From: Paludibacteraceae bacterium
GTDB lineage: Bacteria > Bacteroidota > Bacteroidia > Bacteroidales > Paludibacteraceae
Direction of reading: 5' to 3'
Length of the DNA stretch: 64,000 nucleotides
NCBI GenBank assembly: GCA_017550335.1
Contig: JAFZPM010000032.1
Span: forward strand, 124,001-188,000
The position numbers and the translations under genes were made by a program. Positions 42,978-52,596 of this stretch are shown one piece after another. The notes under the pieces were generated by a model. The model saw only the letters and a list, made by a program, of their open reading frames with translations, had not been told where the DNA came from and ran no database searches. Numbering within the stretch: the first letter of the stretch is position 1; the number at the start of each line of letters is the position of its first letter.

Positions 42978-43961
42978 ATGAAACTCATCACTGAAATAAC
43001 AATTAAACAAGAGGCGGACATCACCTACGAAAGCAGGGTCATGATGTTCGGCTCTTGCTTTTCTGAGAATATCGGAAACCGCCTGGAACAGCTGAAGTTC
43101 AACGTGTCGAACAACCCGCTCGGCATCCTCTTCAACCCCTGCTCCATCAAGGAGAGCATCAGGCGCATCGCGGAAAAGAGACTCTTCGTCTCCGACGACC
43201 TCTTCTGCCGAGACGGTGTCTGGAACTCTTTCCACCTGCACAGCAAATTCGCCCAACTGAGCGAAGAGGCCTTCCTGCAGAACGCCAACCGGCAAGTGGA
43301 AGCGGCACATCTCTTCCTGCAGAACGCCACGCATATCTTCATCACCTTAGGCACGGCTTGGATCTATGAGCTGTCCAACACCCGTCAAACCGTTGCGAAT
43401 TGCCACAAAGAATCACAAGAAATGTTCATTCGCAGAAGAATTGGCATCGAAGAGTGCTCACAAGCCCTGCATGACACGGTGGCGACCATCCGCCAAGTCA
43501 ACCCGAACACTTCCATTATATTCACCGTCAGTCCGATCCGCCACTGGAAGGATGGGGCGCACGACAACCAGATCAGCAAATCCACCCTACTCCTCACCAC
43601 AGAGAAAATCCGCGAGGAAGAACCATCCGTCCACTATTTCCCTGCTTACGAAATAATGATGGACGAACTACGCGACTACCGTTTCTATGCGGAAGACATG
43701 ATCCACCCTAACGATCTTGCCATCCAATACATCTGGGAGAAATTCACAAGCTACGCTTTCTCTCAGGAGACCCTCAACACCCTATCCCGCATCGAAAAGA
43801 TCATCGCGGCAGTACACCACCGACCATTCAACCCGGAAAGCGAGGGGCATCGCAAATTCCAGGAGAGGATCCTTGCCGAAATGGAGGAGCTCCACCAAAC
43901 GCATCCCTTCCTCAACTTCCAGAAGGAGAAAGAACAATTGATGCACCCTACCTCCGCATGA
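42978..43961 (+). CDS. GSCFA-domain protein
   Basis: A 327-residue protein of the GSCFA family, named after the motif seen here as MMFGSCFSENIG near residue 23. The family resembles GDSL/SGNH hydrolases: the Ser of GSCFS would be the nucleophile, LGTAWIYE and FTVSPIRHWKDG supply the block III-like residues, and DMIHPNDLAIQYIW carries the D..H pair. No signal peptide is present. The substrate is unknown. It lies 6 bp after the OmpA lipoprotein gene. Confidence 0.88.
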   Translation: MKLITEITIKQEADITYESRVMMFGSCFSENIGNRLEQLKFNVSNNPLGILFNPCSIKESIRRIAEKRLFVSDDLFCRDGVWNSFHLHSKFAQLSEEAFLQNANRQVEAAHLFLQNATHIFITLGTAWIYELSNTRQTVANCHKESQEMFIRRRIGIEECSQALHDTVATIRQVNPNTSIIFTVSPIRHWKDGAHDNQISKSTLLLTTEKIREEEPSVHYFPAYEIMMDELRDYRFYAEDMIHPNDLAIQYIWEKFTSYAFSQETLNTLSRIEKIIAAVHHRPFNPESEGHRKFQERILAEMEELHQTHPFLNFQKEKEQLMHPTSA

Positions 43962-44113
43962 CGATACGAAATTTGAGTCAACCGACATGAAAATCAACCG
44001 CTAAACCTTCTTACACATCTTCCCATAGCCTTCCAAATTTGTATTTTTACGCTAAAAGCATTCACTAATCTTCCAATCAGGCGCATAGGTGATGAAACAT
44101 TCGGAGGAAAAAC

Positions 44114-44121
44114 TACATTTG
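44114..44121 (+). promoter_or_regulatory. -7 box for the GH74 gene
   Basis: TACATTTG, matching TAnnTTTG, 30 nt before the ATG at 44152. It supports that start over an upstream in-frame ATG at 44089. Confidence 0.6.
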
Positions 44122-44151
44122 CAGATACAAACCAACAACCTATTGTCAATT

Positions 44152-47100
44152 ATGAACAGGAAATTACTCACACAATCAGCCATGCTCTGTCTATTCTGCG
44201 CTTTGGCAGGAAACCTCAAGGCGGAGGCACTCTACGATTTCGAAGACGGGTCCATTCCTACCGGAGGATGGGGAACGGAGAAAACAATCGTCGCGAACCC
44301 TCACAAGTGCGGTAACACCAGCGACCATAGCCTCCTGATGGAGATCACGAACTATGGTGGCGTATCCTTCCCTTGCGGTGCGGAGATAGGCTCACAACTG
44401 CTGGCGGTGGACGTGTTTTCCACGGTAGACTGCAACATCAAGGCCTACTCGAACAAGAATGACGAGAACCTGTACCAAGCCACCAAGGGAGGCGTATGGA
44501 ACACACTCTATTTCGACTTCACCAAGCACCAAAGCACATCGGACGAGATACTCATAGCCCTCGGTGGCGAAAGCGGCACGATATACATCGACAACATCCG
44601 TTTCACCTCCGACCAAAGCGACGCTGTACAATGCTCCGAGAAGAAATTGGACGAGAAGTGCAGCGCATCCATCCCTTACACCTACGGCACGCTCGCCATC
44701 GGTGGCGGTGGATTCGTATCGGGCATCATCGCTTCCGGCAAGTCCAAATACGCCCGCACAGACGTGGGTGGCGCCTACAAATGGAGAGCGGACAACTGCT
44801 CCTGGCAGCCTATCACCAACTTCATCTCCGAAGAGGACAAGGGACTGCTGAGCATCGAGGCCTTAGCCATCGACCCGCAGAACGAAAAGAATATCTACCT
44901 CTTGGGCGGTTGCCAATATTTCAGCAACCAGAAGACCGCCATCATGTACTCCAAGGATGGCGGGGAGAGCTTCGAGACGGTGGACGTGACCTCCCTCATC
45001 TTCGCCCATGGCAACGGACAGGGACGTAACTGCGGCGAACGCATCGCGGTGGACCCGAACAACAGCGACATCATATTCTGCGGCGGACGCGCCAACAACC
45101 CGCTCATCAAGAGCGAGGATGGCGGCAAGACGTGGAAAGCAATCACTTCACTCAATGACGTATACACCAAGAGTGTCAAATGGCCAAGCTGGGGCAGCAA
45201 CAGCTACCCTACCACCCCTGATGAGAACGGCACCACCGCCATCGTGTTCGACGGCTCTTCCGTGAAGAACGGCAAGACGCAACGCATCTTCGTCGGCATA
45301 TCACGCACTGGCGCATCCAACCTGTACGTTTCGGAGGATGGTGGCGCCTCATGGTCGGACATCGCCGCATTGCCTACACAATACATCCCTTGCAGGATGA
45401 AGATGGATGGCAACGGCAAATTGCTCATCGCCTACTCCAACGCCTGCGTGTCTGGCACGGCGGGCGCAGTCTTCCGCTATGACCCACAGACTAAAAAGGC
45501 GGAGGATATCTCACCAAGCAAGAACTACGGATTAGGCGACGTGGCAGTCTCCCCTTCCGACCCTAATAAGCTCGTCGTATCCACCAACAACACCTGGATC
45601 CCTCAGCAATGGGACAACGGTGCCAGCGCCAACGGAGACATCTACTGGACCTCCACCGACGGCGGAAAGAGCTGGCGTAGCCTGCAGAACAACATGAAGC
45701 TCACTAACAACAACGTGACATGGATCCCAGGCTACGCTATCCACTGGAGCGGCAGCCTATGCTTCGACCCGCAAGACGATAACATCCTATCCACCACCTC
45801 CGGCAACGGTATCTTCACCTGCGAGCACATCTGGTGCGAAGGCACACCTACCTTCCACTTCGACGTGAACGGACTGGAGGAGACGGTCGCACTGGACCTC
45901 GTCAGCGTACCGAACGGTGACCTGATGTCTGTGATCGGAGACTACACGGGCTTCATCCACGACGACATCCACCAGTTCGCCCCGATCCACGACCCGGCAC
46001 CCGGCACGACAGGCGGTATCAACTACTACAGCAAAGACCCTAAGGTGATGATGCGTGTGGCCAATGCGGGCTTCTACTACACCACGAGCGGTCACAAGGG
46101 GTGGAAGGAGTGCGCCAAGACCGATTTCTCCTACCAAAACCCTTACTGCAACACCTGCGCGCCACAAGTCTCCAACGAGGGGAAATGCGCCATCACGAAA
46201 CGTAACGGCTCCTACCGTTTCTTCATCATCCCGGGTCCGGGCACCAGCGGCATCTACTATTCAGACAACAATGGTTCCTCGTGGACCAAGATCAGCGGAA
46301 CGGACGCCGCCACCCACATCCAAGTGGATCCTGAGAACGACGCCTACGTCTACGCTGGCGGGAAGAACGCCTTCTACCGTAGTACAGACTACGGAGAGAC
46401 CTTCACCAAGGCTAGCCTCAACAACAACGAATACGGCAGGATAGCCATCATACCAGGCAAGGAGGGTCAACTCTATGCGCCAGGCGGTAGCAACGGACTC
46501 TACTTCTCCAACAACTACGGAGAGAGCTTCACCAAGATCGCCAACGTCAACAGTTGCGAGGCGGTCGGCACCGGCTTAGGCAAAGGAAGCGATTACACGC
46601 TCTACATCTGGGGCAACGTCAACAACTGCGGTGTGGGACTCTATCTCTCGGAAGACTACGGAAAGAGTTGGTTCCACATCAACGATGAGCAACACCAATT
46701 CGGTGGACCAGGCAACGGTCAGTTCGTGGTCGGTGACTGGAATACCTACGGCAGGTTCTACATGAGCACGGTAGGCTTAGGCATCGTCTATGGAGAAAGA
46801 ACAGAGAACGCCACACCAAGCCAATGGAACTGCTACGTGGACAATACGAACTGCATGGTAGACTACACCTCAGTGGAGGAGACGAAGCAATCCGACAACA
46901 TCGCCTACCCTAACCCGTTCAATGTCACCGTCACCATCAAGGGCAACGGTCAGTACCATGTCACGAACGCCTTGGGACAGACAGTGGAACATGGCACATT
47001 GTCAGAGGAGAAAGAGATGGGTTCAGACTGGTTACCAGGCCTTTACATCATCCAGACAGACCATGGTTACAGCAAGGTGGTAAAGGGAAAGCAGGAGTGA
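44152..47100 (+). CDS. GH74 xyloglucanase-like protein with T9SS sorting tail
   Basis: A 982-residue secreted protein with a signal peptide (MNRKLLTQSAMLCLFCALAGNLKA). An N-terminal beta-sandwich (about 25-155, ALYDFEDGSIPTGGWG ... TIYIDNIRF) resembles carbohydrate-binding modules. The GH74 twin beta-propeller follows. Its entry motif YARTDVGGAYKW carries the catalytic Asp of the family. At least seven BNR-type Asp-box repeats are visible (SKDGGESF, SEDGGKTW, SEDGGASW, STDGGKSW, SDNNGSSW, STDYGETF, SEDYGKSW). The last 75 residues (YPNPFNVTVTIKG ... GLYIIQTDHGYSKVVKGKQ) match the type IX secretion C-terminal sorting domain. It probably hydrolyses xyloglucan backbones at the cell surface or outside it; activity is inferred from family. 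Confidence 0.88.
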   Translation: MNRKLLTQSAMLCLFCALAGNLKAEALYDFEDGSIPTGGWGTEKTIVANPHKCGNTSDHSLLMEITNYGGVSFPCGAEIGSQLLAVDVFSTVDCNIKAYSNKNDENLYQATKGGVWNTLYFDFTKHQSTSDEILIALGGESGTIYIDNIRFTSDQSDAVQCSEKKLDEKCSASIPYTYGTLAIGGGGFVSGIIASGKSKYARTDVGGAYKWRADNCSWQPITNFISEEDKGLLSIEALAIDPQNEKNIYLLGGCQYFSNQKTAIMYSKDGGESFETVDVTSLIFAHGNGQGRNCGERIAVDPNNSDIIFCGGRANNPLIKSEDGGKTWKAITSLNDVYTKSVKWPSWGSNSYPTTPDENGTTAIVFDGSSVKNGKTQRIFVGISRTGASNLYVSEDGGASWSDIAALPTQYIPCRMKMDGNGKLLIAYSNACVSGTAGAVFRYDPQTKKAEDISPSKNYGLGDVAVSPSDPNKLVVSTNNTWIPQQWDNGASANGDIYWTSTDGGKSWRSLQNNMKLTNNNVTWIPGYAIHWSGSLCFDPQDDNILSTTSGNGIFTCEHIWCEGTPTFHFDVNGLEETVALDLVSVPNGDLMSVIGDYTGFIHDDIHQFAPIHDPAPGTTGGINYYSKDPKVMMRVANAGFYYTTSGHKGWKECAKTDFSYQNPYCNTCAPQVSNEGKCAITKRNGSYRFFIIPGPGTSGIYYSDNNGSSWTKISGTDAATHIQVDPENDAYVYAGGKNAFYRSTDYGETFTKASLNNNEYGRIAIIPGKEGQLYAPGGSNGLYFSNNYGESFTKIANVNSCEAVGTGLGKGSDYTLYIWGNVNNCGVGLYLSEDYGKSWFHINDEQHQFGGPGNGQFVVGDWNTYGRFYMSTVGLGIVYGERTENATPSQWNCYVDNTNCMVDYTSVEETKQSDNIAYPNPFNVTVTIKGNGQYHVTNALGQTVEHGTLSEEKEMGSDWLPGLYIIQTDHGYSKVVKGKQE

Positions 47101-47161
47101 CACATACCCCTTCGTTCGGACAGACAGAGGACAAAATGACAGAAGTTCATAATTCTTTATA

Positions 47162-47172
47162 GACAATTTGTC
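47162..47172. promoter_or_regulatory. Small palindrome upstream of clpB
   Basis: GACAATTTGTC, a 5-bp inverted repeat around one T, about 30 bp upstream of the -7 box of clpB. It could be an operator; no known regulator site is matched. Confidence 0.25.
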
Positions 47173-47202
47173 AGAATATAATGATTGGCAAACTATTTGA
47201 TG

Positions 47203-47210
47203 TATATTTG
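47203..47210 (+). promoter_or_regulatory. -7 box for clpB
   Basis: TATATTTG, 26 nt before the ATG at 47237. An ATG at 47213 is too close to the box to be the start. Confidence 0.6.
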
Positions 47211-47236
47211 ATGTGAACATTAAAAACAACAGAGTT

Positions 47237-49831
47237 ATGAACTTTAAGAATTATACGATCAAAAGTCAGGAGGCGATACAAGAGGCTGTGAACTACGCCA
47301 ACAAGCGTAACCAGCAGGTTATCGAGCCTGTCCACCTGCTGAAGGGTATCCTGAAAGTGGGTGAAAACGTCACGAAGTTCGTATTCAACAAACTGAACGT
47401 AAACACCGAACAACTCAATGAGGTCGTCATCAAGATGATCTTGCGTCTACCTAAGGTAACGGGGAGCAACGAAGACACCTACTTGAGCAACAGTGCGAAC
47501 GCAGTGTTGAAGAAGGCGGAGGAGATGTCGAAGGAAGAGGGTGACCAGTTCGTCTCCCTGGAATATATCTTGCTTGCACTGATCGCGGTGGATAGTCCCG
47601 CAGCAGCCCTGCTGAAGGACGCGGGCTTGAACTACCAAGCCATGAAGGATGCCATCGCCGAGCTGAGGCAAGGGAAGAAGGTGACGGACGAGTCTGCCGA
47701 GCAGACCTACGACGCCCTCAACAACTACGCGATCAACCTGAACGAGCGGGCGCAGGCCGGTAAGCTGGACCCTGTCATCGGAAGGGATGATGAAATCCGT
47801 AGGGTGCTACAAATCCTTAGCCGTAGGACAAAGAACAACCCTATCCTCATCGGTGAGCCTGGTACGGGTAAGACCGCCATCGCGGAGGGTCTGGCGCAAC
47901 GAATCATGCGTGGCGACGTGCCGGAGAACCTGAAGACCAAGAAGATATACTCCTTGGACATGGGTGCCGTCATCGCGGGCGCGAAGTACAAAGGAGAATT
48001 CGAGGAGCGACTCAAATCGGTCGTCAACGAAGTGATCAAATCGGACGGAGAGATCATCCTCTTCATCGATGAGATCCACACCTTGGTAGGCGCAGGCAAG
48101 AGCGACGGCGCCATGGATGCGGCTAACATCCTGAAGCCGGCCCTCGCCAGAGGTGAGCTGAGAGCCATCGGCGCGACTACCCTCGACGAGTACCAGAAAT
48201 ATTTCGAGAAGGATAAAGCCTTGGAGCGTAGGTTCCAAATCGTCATGGTCAACGAGCCGGACGAGGCGACCACCATCTCCATCCTGCGTGGATTGAAGGA
48301 GCGTTACGAGAACCACCACAAGGTGCGTATCAAGGATAACGCCATCATCGCGGCGACCCGTCTCTCCAACCGTTACATCACGGACCGTTTCTTGCCAGAC
48401 AAGGCCATCGACCTGATCGATGAGGCGGCCGCTAAGCTAAGGCTGGAGATAGACTCCGTACCAGAGGAGTTGGATAACAAGGCACGTGAGATCAAGCAAT
48501 TGGAGATCGAGCGTGAGGCCATCAAGCGGGAAGACGACAAGGCTAAACTCAATAAGTTGGAGAAGGAGATCGCCAACCTGAAGGAGCAGATGCAGGACAT
48601 CGGCGCCAAATGGACGGCTGAGAAAGAGCAGATCAACATCATCCAACAGAGCAAAATAGAGATCGAGCAACTGCGCTTCGAGGCAGAGAAGGCGGAGCGT
48701 GAAGGCAACTACGGACGTGTGGCGGAGATCCGTTACGGAAAGGTGAAAGAGGCTGAGAACCGTATCGCCGAGGCTCAGAAGAAGCTGGCCGACATCCAAT
48801 GCGCCGATCCGCTCGTCAAGGAGGAGGTGGACGAGGAAGATATCGCCGAGGTAGTCTCCAAATGGACGGGCATCCCTGTCACCAAGATGATGCAGACCGA
48901 AAAGGATAAGTTGATGAACCTCGAGGAGGAACTCCACAAACGTATCGTCGGACAGGACGAGGCCATCAGAGCGGTCTCCGACGCCGTGAGACGAAGCAGG
49001 GCGGGTCTGCAAGACCCTAAGAAACCTATCGGCTCATTCATCTTCTTAGGTACGACGGGTGTTGGTAAGACCGAGCTGGCGAAAGCTTTGGCGGAACTGC
49101 TGTTCGACGACGAGAATATGATGACCCGTATAGACATGTCCGAATACCAGGAGAAGATATCCTCCACCCGACTCATCGGTTCACCTCCGGGATACGTCGG
49201 CTACGAGGAGGGCGGACAACTGACCGAGGCCATCCGTCGTAAACCATACTCGGTGGTCTTGTTCGATGAGATCGAGAAGGCGCACCCGGATGTCTTCAAC
49301 ACACTGCTTCAGGTGCTGGACGACGGACGATTGACCGACAACAAAGGCAGGGTCGTCAACTTCAAGAACACGATCATCATCATGACCTCCAACCTCGGTT
49401 CTTCCCTCATCGCGGAGAAGTTCGAGAACATAACGGACGAGAACAGGGAGAAGACCGTAGCGGAGGCCAAAGAGGAGGTGCTCGGCTTGCTGAAGGAGAC
49501 CATCCGTCCAGAATTCCTCAACCGTATCGACGAAATCATCATGTTCTCCCCTCTTTCGAAGGATGACACCAAGGCGATTGTCGACATGCAGATCGCCAGT
49601 CTCCACAAGATGTTGAAGGAGAGCGATGTGGAGCTGAACGTGACGGAAGATGCGAGGGCATTGATCGCCCAAGAGGGTTACGATCCTCAGTTCGGCGCAA
49701 GGCCTATCAAGAGGACCATCCAAAGGTTGTTGTTGAACGAGCTCTCCAAGGCGCTCATCTCCCAATCGGTGAACCGTGACAAACCGATCGTGGTGGACAG
49801 GGACGGAGACCATCTGAAGTTCACCAACTAA
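47237..49831 (+). CDS. clpB: ATP-dependent disaggregase ClpB
   Basis: An 864-residue Hsp100 protein that rescues aggregated proteins with DnaK. The order is an N domain (1-150), NBD1 with [15 protein letters not shown] and [12 protein letters not shown], a middle coiled coil (about 400-525, [23 protein letters not shown] through ALKIDQ-like heptads), and NBD2 with [15 protein letters not shown] and [13 protein letters not shown]. The long middle domain argues for ClpB rather than ClpC or ClpA, and no ClpP-binding loop is evident. The ATG at 47237 ([14 protein letters not shown]) is the family start. A strong terminator follows. Confidence 0.95.
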   Translation: MNFKNYTIKSQEAIQEAVNYANKRNQQVIEPVHLLKGILKVGENVTKFVFNKLNVNTEQLNEVVIKMILRLPKVTGSNEDTYLSNSANAVLKKAEEMSKEEGDQFVSLEYILLALIAVDSPAAALLKDAGLNYQAMKDAIAELRQGKKVTDESAEQTYDALNNYAINLNERAQAGKLDPVIGRDDEIRRVLQILSRRTKNNPILIGEPGTGKTAIAEGLAQRIMRGDVPENLKTKKIYSLDMGAVIAGAKYKGEFEERLKSVVNEVIKSDGEIILFIDEIHTLVGAGKSDGAMDAANILKPALARGELRAIGATTLDEYQKYFEKDKALERRFQIVMVNEPDEATTISILRGLKERYENHHKVRIKDNAIIAATRLSNRYITDRFLPDKAIDLIDEAAAKLRLEIDSVPEELDNKAREIKQLEIEREAIKREDDKAKLNKLEKEIANLKEQMQDIGAKWTAEKEQINIIQQSKIEIEQLRFEAEKAEREGNYGRVAEIRYGKVKEAENRIAEAQKKLADIQCADPLVKEEVDEEDIAEVVSKWTGIPVTKMMQTEKDKLMNLEEELHKRIVGQDEAIRAVSDAVRRSRAGLQDPKKPIGSFIFLGTTGVGKTELAKALAELLFDDENMMTRIDMSEYQEKISSTRLIGSPPGYVGYEEGGQLTEAIRRKPYSVVLFDEIEKAHPDVFNTLLQVLDDGRLTDNKGRVVNFKNTIIIMTSNLGSSLIAEKFENITDENREKTVAEAKEEVLGLLKETIRPEFLNRIDEIIMFSPLSKDDTKAIVDMQIASLHKMLKESDVELNVTEDARALIAQEGYDPQFGARPIKRTIQRLLLNELSKALISQSVNRDKPIVVDRDGDHLKFTN

Positions 49832-49896
49832 CCTGCGGGCAACGCTTCAAACCGCAAGAGTTTATGAATCAATAAGCGATACGCTTACCCGATACG

Positions 49897-49942
49897 AGGG
49901 TGCATGCATAGTTCATACAGAACGTGCCTGCACCCTTTTTTT
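49897..49942 (+). terminator. Terminator after clpB
   Basis: Stem AGGGTGCA/TGCACCCT around a 24-nt loop, followed by a T run, 66 bp after the stop. Confidence 0.85.
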
Positions 49943-49966
49943 GAATCCATAATAATAAAAAACATA

Positions 49967-49974
49967 TATATTTG
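49967..49974 (+). promoter_or_regulatory. -7 box for the BspA-like gene
   Basis: TATATTTG, 38 nt before the ATG at 50013. Confidence 0.55.
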
Positions 49975-50012
49975 CGAATTGTATCTACAAACAGATAAAA
50001 CAGAGTCGAATC

Positions 50013-51260
50013 ATGTGCAGGAAATTCGTTTTATACTTGTTGGTGGTCTGTTGTCAGTCCGTTTTTGCCGAACCGATTAGTTTCAGTTACAACTCGGAGC
50101 GGGACTCCTTGACTTTTACGGGAGAGGGGAGCCTAGAACAGAAGCACGTGAAACAAGCGTTGGCGAAATACCCACGCACTAAGATCGTGTATGTGGGAGG
50201 CAATGTCGACCATGTCGGGGACAATGCATTCAATAATTGCAACAACTTAGAGACCATAATTTTCTCACCATCAGTCAGGCATAATGGAAACGCTCCGATT
50301 AGCAATTGCAAGAAGTTGTCCAAGGTGGTTCTTCCTGATAATTTTGAAAGAATATCCAATCTCTTGGTCAATTGTCCCAGCATAGAGTCTTTTGTCATTC
50401 CTGATTCTGTAAGGGAGATAGAAAAATCATCAACCGATTGCCCTTTTAAGACGCTGCATATAGGAAAAAACTTTCGTGCATTCCAAGGTTATTTCGGAAA
50501 TCAATTCTATAAACACCTCTCCTCCATTACCGTCTCTCCCGAAAACAAATACTTTTCTTCGCAAGATGGTGTGCTCTATTATTATTCAGGTGCGTTAGGC
50601 TGTGATCGACACCCATATGAAAGTAGATCCAGCGATTGGTATGTTATGAATGATTTGAAACGAGATTCTAATAGTGTACTGGAATTATTAATATATCCTC
50701 CAGAGAAAAAGGACACGTTTTTTGAAATAAACACTGATTTTGATGTATTTGGAAACAAATATCTAAAAGAGTTGAAGATTGGTCATAGATTGAATAAGGA
50801 ATTTTCTTTGGGACAGATAATTTCTTTGGGACGAATCGATAATTTGGAACGAATCTTGGTGGATTCTTCTAATACTAAATATCATTCGGAGAATGGCGTT
50901 CTATATGAGAAGGGAATGAACCGTTTGGTCCGTTACCCTACACGAGGGAAGCCTATATATGTGATTCCTGAAGGCGTTACCAGTATAGGAGATGCGACAT
51001 TTAGTTCTTGTTCCATTGAGTGGCTCTCTATTCCTCCTTCCGTCAAGGAGATGGGAAATTTTGTCTTTTCCGATTGCAAAAAATTGAAGACCATCCAAAT
51101 GAATTGGAAAAACTTGGATTCCCTTCGTTGCGACATACAAACTTTAAATGGCTATAATACATCAGGTGTGACGTTGAAAGTGCCCAAGGGAACAAAAGGC
51201 ATGTATCACCAATTCTTCAATGTCAAGTTGAGATGTAAATTTACAATCATTGAAAACTGA
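50013..51260 (+). CDS. Secreted BspA-like leucine-rich-repeat protein
   Basis: A 415-residue exported protein (signal MCRKFVLYLLVVCCQSVFA). It carries BspA/Treponema-type LRR_5 repeats: VGDNAFNNCNNLETIIFSPSV, NCKKLSKVVLPDN, NCPSIESFVIPDSVREI, IPEGVTSIGDATFSSCSIEWLSIPPSVKEMGNFVFSDCKKLKTIQM. Units of this family often mediate adhesion. It is noticeably more AT-rich than the housekeeping genes to its left and opens the accessory stretch. No sorting tail is seen. Confidence 0.82.
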   Translation: MCRKFVLYLLVVCCQSVFAEPISFSYNSERDSLTFTGEGSLEQKHVKQALAKYPRTKIVYVGGNVDHVGDNAFNNCNNLETIIFSPSVRHNGNAPISNCKKLSKVVLPDNFERISNLLVNCPSIESFVIPDSVREIEKSSTDCPFKTLHIGKNFRAFQGYFGNQFYKHLSSITVSPENKYFSSQDGVLYYYSGALGCDRHPYESRSSDWYVMNDLKRDSNSVLELLIYPPEKKDTFFEINTDFDVFGNKYLKELKIGHRLNKEFSLGQIISLGRIDNLERILVDSSNTKYHSENGVLYEKGMNRLVRYPTRGKPIYVIPEGVTSIGDATFSSCSIEWLSIPPSVKEMGNFVFSDCKKLKTIQMNWKNLDSLRCDIQTLNGYNTSGVTLKVPKGTKGMYHQFFNVKLRCKFTIIEN

Positions 51261-51288
51261 TGAGGAATATACACAGATTTAGAATACG

Positions 51289-52125
51289 ATGCAAATAGAC
51301 AAGCGTAAAATAGTTTCAGCGGCAAAAACATTGGTTGTGAGCGTGATCCAAATCATAACCTATGTGGCGATATGTGAATTCGCATTGTATATTTTGGGGA
51401 GATTATTCCCTAGAAGTGGAGATATAGGCTGGGGAATAATGTACAGATGTTCCTTCGCCCTAATTTCACTTCTTATCGTTGTTGGCAATTTTATCTCCGC
51501 AGGTTACTTCCGTAACAAGCTCAAGCCATCAATTATCGTCTCATGCACCTCCCTAATGATCTTTGTCCTTCCTCTTCTACCTGGTTATAGTTATACTCCC
51601 TATAGAACAAGTCTATTGCTCTTTTCCGCAATAGTGGCATTCTCTGTCAAGTATTTGGCAAGATTGAATACGAAACAAAGAATAGTAGTGACACTTTGTG
51701 CGACCCTGCTTCCCCTATCAATGATATGCATAATCTATTTCGTGCCATGCAATGTTGTTTGGGTCACCGGGGATGAAACGCTAAAGAAAGAGTTGAAGAT
51801 CGATTTGTATCAGCAAACCGATTTGTGCTGCGGATATGAGAGGCGGGAAGTGTACACCGGTAATGGATCCATCTTCATGATACGTGAAGAATATGGCGAA
51901 CATCGCTTTCTCATGAAACATGAATCATGTTATGAAACATACGGTTATTTCAAGATCAGAGCATGGTACGATATGTTCATACGCCTCCATTTTTATTCTT
52001 CTGGAGGCAAGACTTATTGCGATGTCTCTCACTGGACAGGATTGGAGAGATATCAGACAACTATATGTGTGGATGGCGACAGTAGTAAGCAAACACATCT
52101 TGACGAGTTCATTTGCGCAGAGTGA
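51289..52125 (+). CDS. Membrane protein of unknown function
   Basis: A 278-residue protein with about five hydrophobic segments in the first 155 residues (for example VVSVIQIITYVAICEFALYI, CSFALISLLIVVGNFIS, SIIVSCTSLMIFVLPLLPG, and TLCATLLPLSMICIIYFVP). A soluble, Cys-containing C-terminal domain of about 115 residues follows (DLCCGYERREVY, HESCYETYGYFKIRAWY). No family is recognised. It follows the BspA-like gene by 28 bp without a clear promoter, so it may be cotranscribed. Base composition is AT-rich. Confidence 0.65.
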   Translation: MQIDKRKIVSAAKTLVVSVIQIITYVAICEFALYILGRLFPRSGDIGWGIMYRCSFALISLLIVVGNFISAGYFRNKLKPSIIVSCTSLMIFVLPLLPGYSYTPYRTSLLLFSAIVAFSVKYLARLNTKQRIVVTLCATLLPLSMICIIYFVPCNVVWVTGDETLKKELKIDLYQQTDLCCGYERREVYTGNGSIFMIREEYGEHRFLMKHESCYETYGYFKIRAWYDMFIRLHFYSSGGKTYCDVSHWTGLERYQTTICVDGDSSKQTHLDEFICAE

Positions 52126-52228
52126 AGGGGAAAGATACCCTGCGATTTCTTGCCGATACAGGCAAATTTTTACTAAATTTATATCGGTTTTCAATATAAA
52201 CTTGCCGATAGCATAAAACATTTTGACG

Positions 52229-52579
52229 ATGGGAAAAACAACAGAACATTTCGGTGACTTATCTTTAATAGATGTCATCTACGCAGATGACAAAGAAGAC
52301 AGTGCGGTTCTGGTCTTGGTTACCGCAGGACATATTGACGGCAGTAAAGAAACCCAAACTGACCTGCTTGACAAAATGGAAGGTTATCTCAAACATATTC
52401 AATCCGAGGAATTCAAGAAAGATTATCCTCAGAACAACGTATATATAGATATCTGTTTCAAGGAGATGCCTGATGTCCTTATCACAGATTTATTGTTTAA
52501 GTGTCAAAATTGGGTAAAAGAAAATGGAGCTACATTAAGAATTGAAATTGGTGATAGCTACGTACATTTCACCGATTAA
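52229..52579 (+). CDS. Small protein, DUF6572-like (possible immunity type)
   Basis: A 116-residue soluble protein. The pattern LSLIDVIYADDKEDSAVLVLVTAG, then LLDKMEGYLKHIQ and a C-terminal NWVKENGATLRIEI, resembles DUF6572-type proteins, which have been seen around secretion-effector loci; this match is from memory and is weak. A TTG six bases upstream is an alternative start. It is followed 17 bp later by a gene of unknown function on the same strand. The interval 52126-52228 upstream contains two copies of cttgccgata and no clear -7 box. Confidence 0.55.
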   Translation: MGKTTEHFGDLSLIDVIYADDKEDSAVLVLVTAGHIDGSKETQTDLLDKMEGYLKHIQSEEFKKDYPQNNVYIDICFKEMPDVLITDLLFKCQNWVKENGATLRIEIGDSYVHFTD

Positions 52580-52596
52580 CAGATAAATTTCTAATT

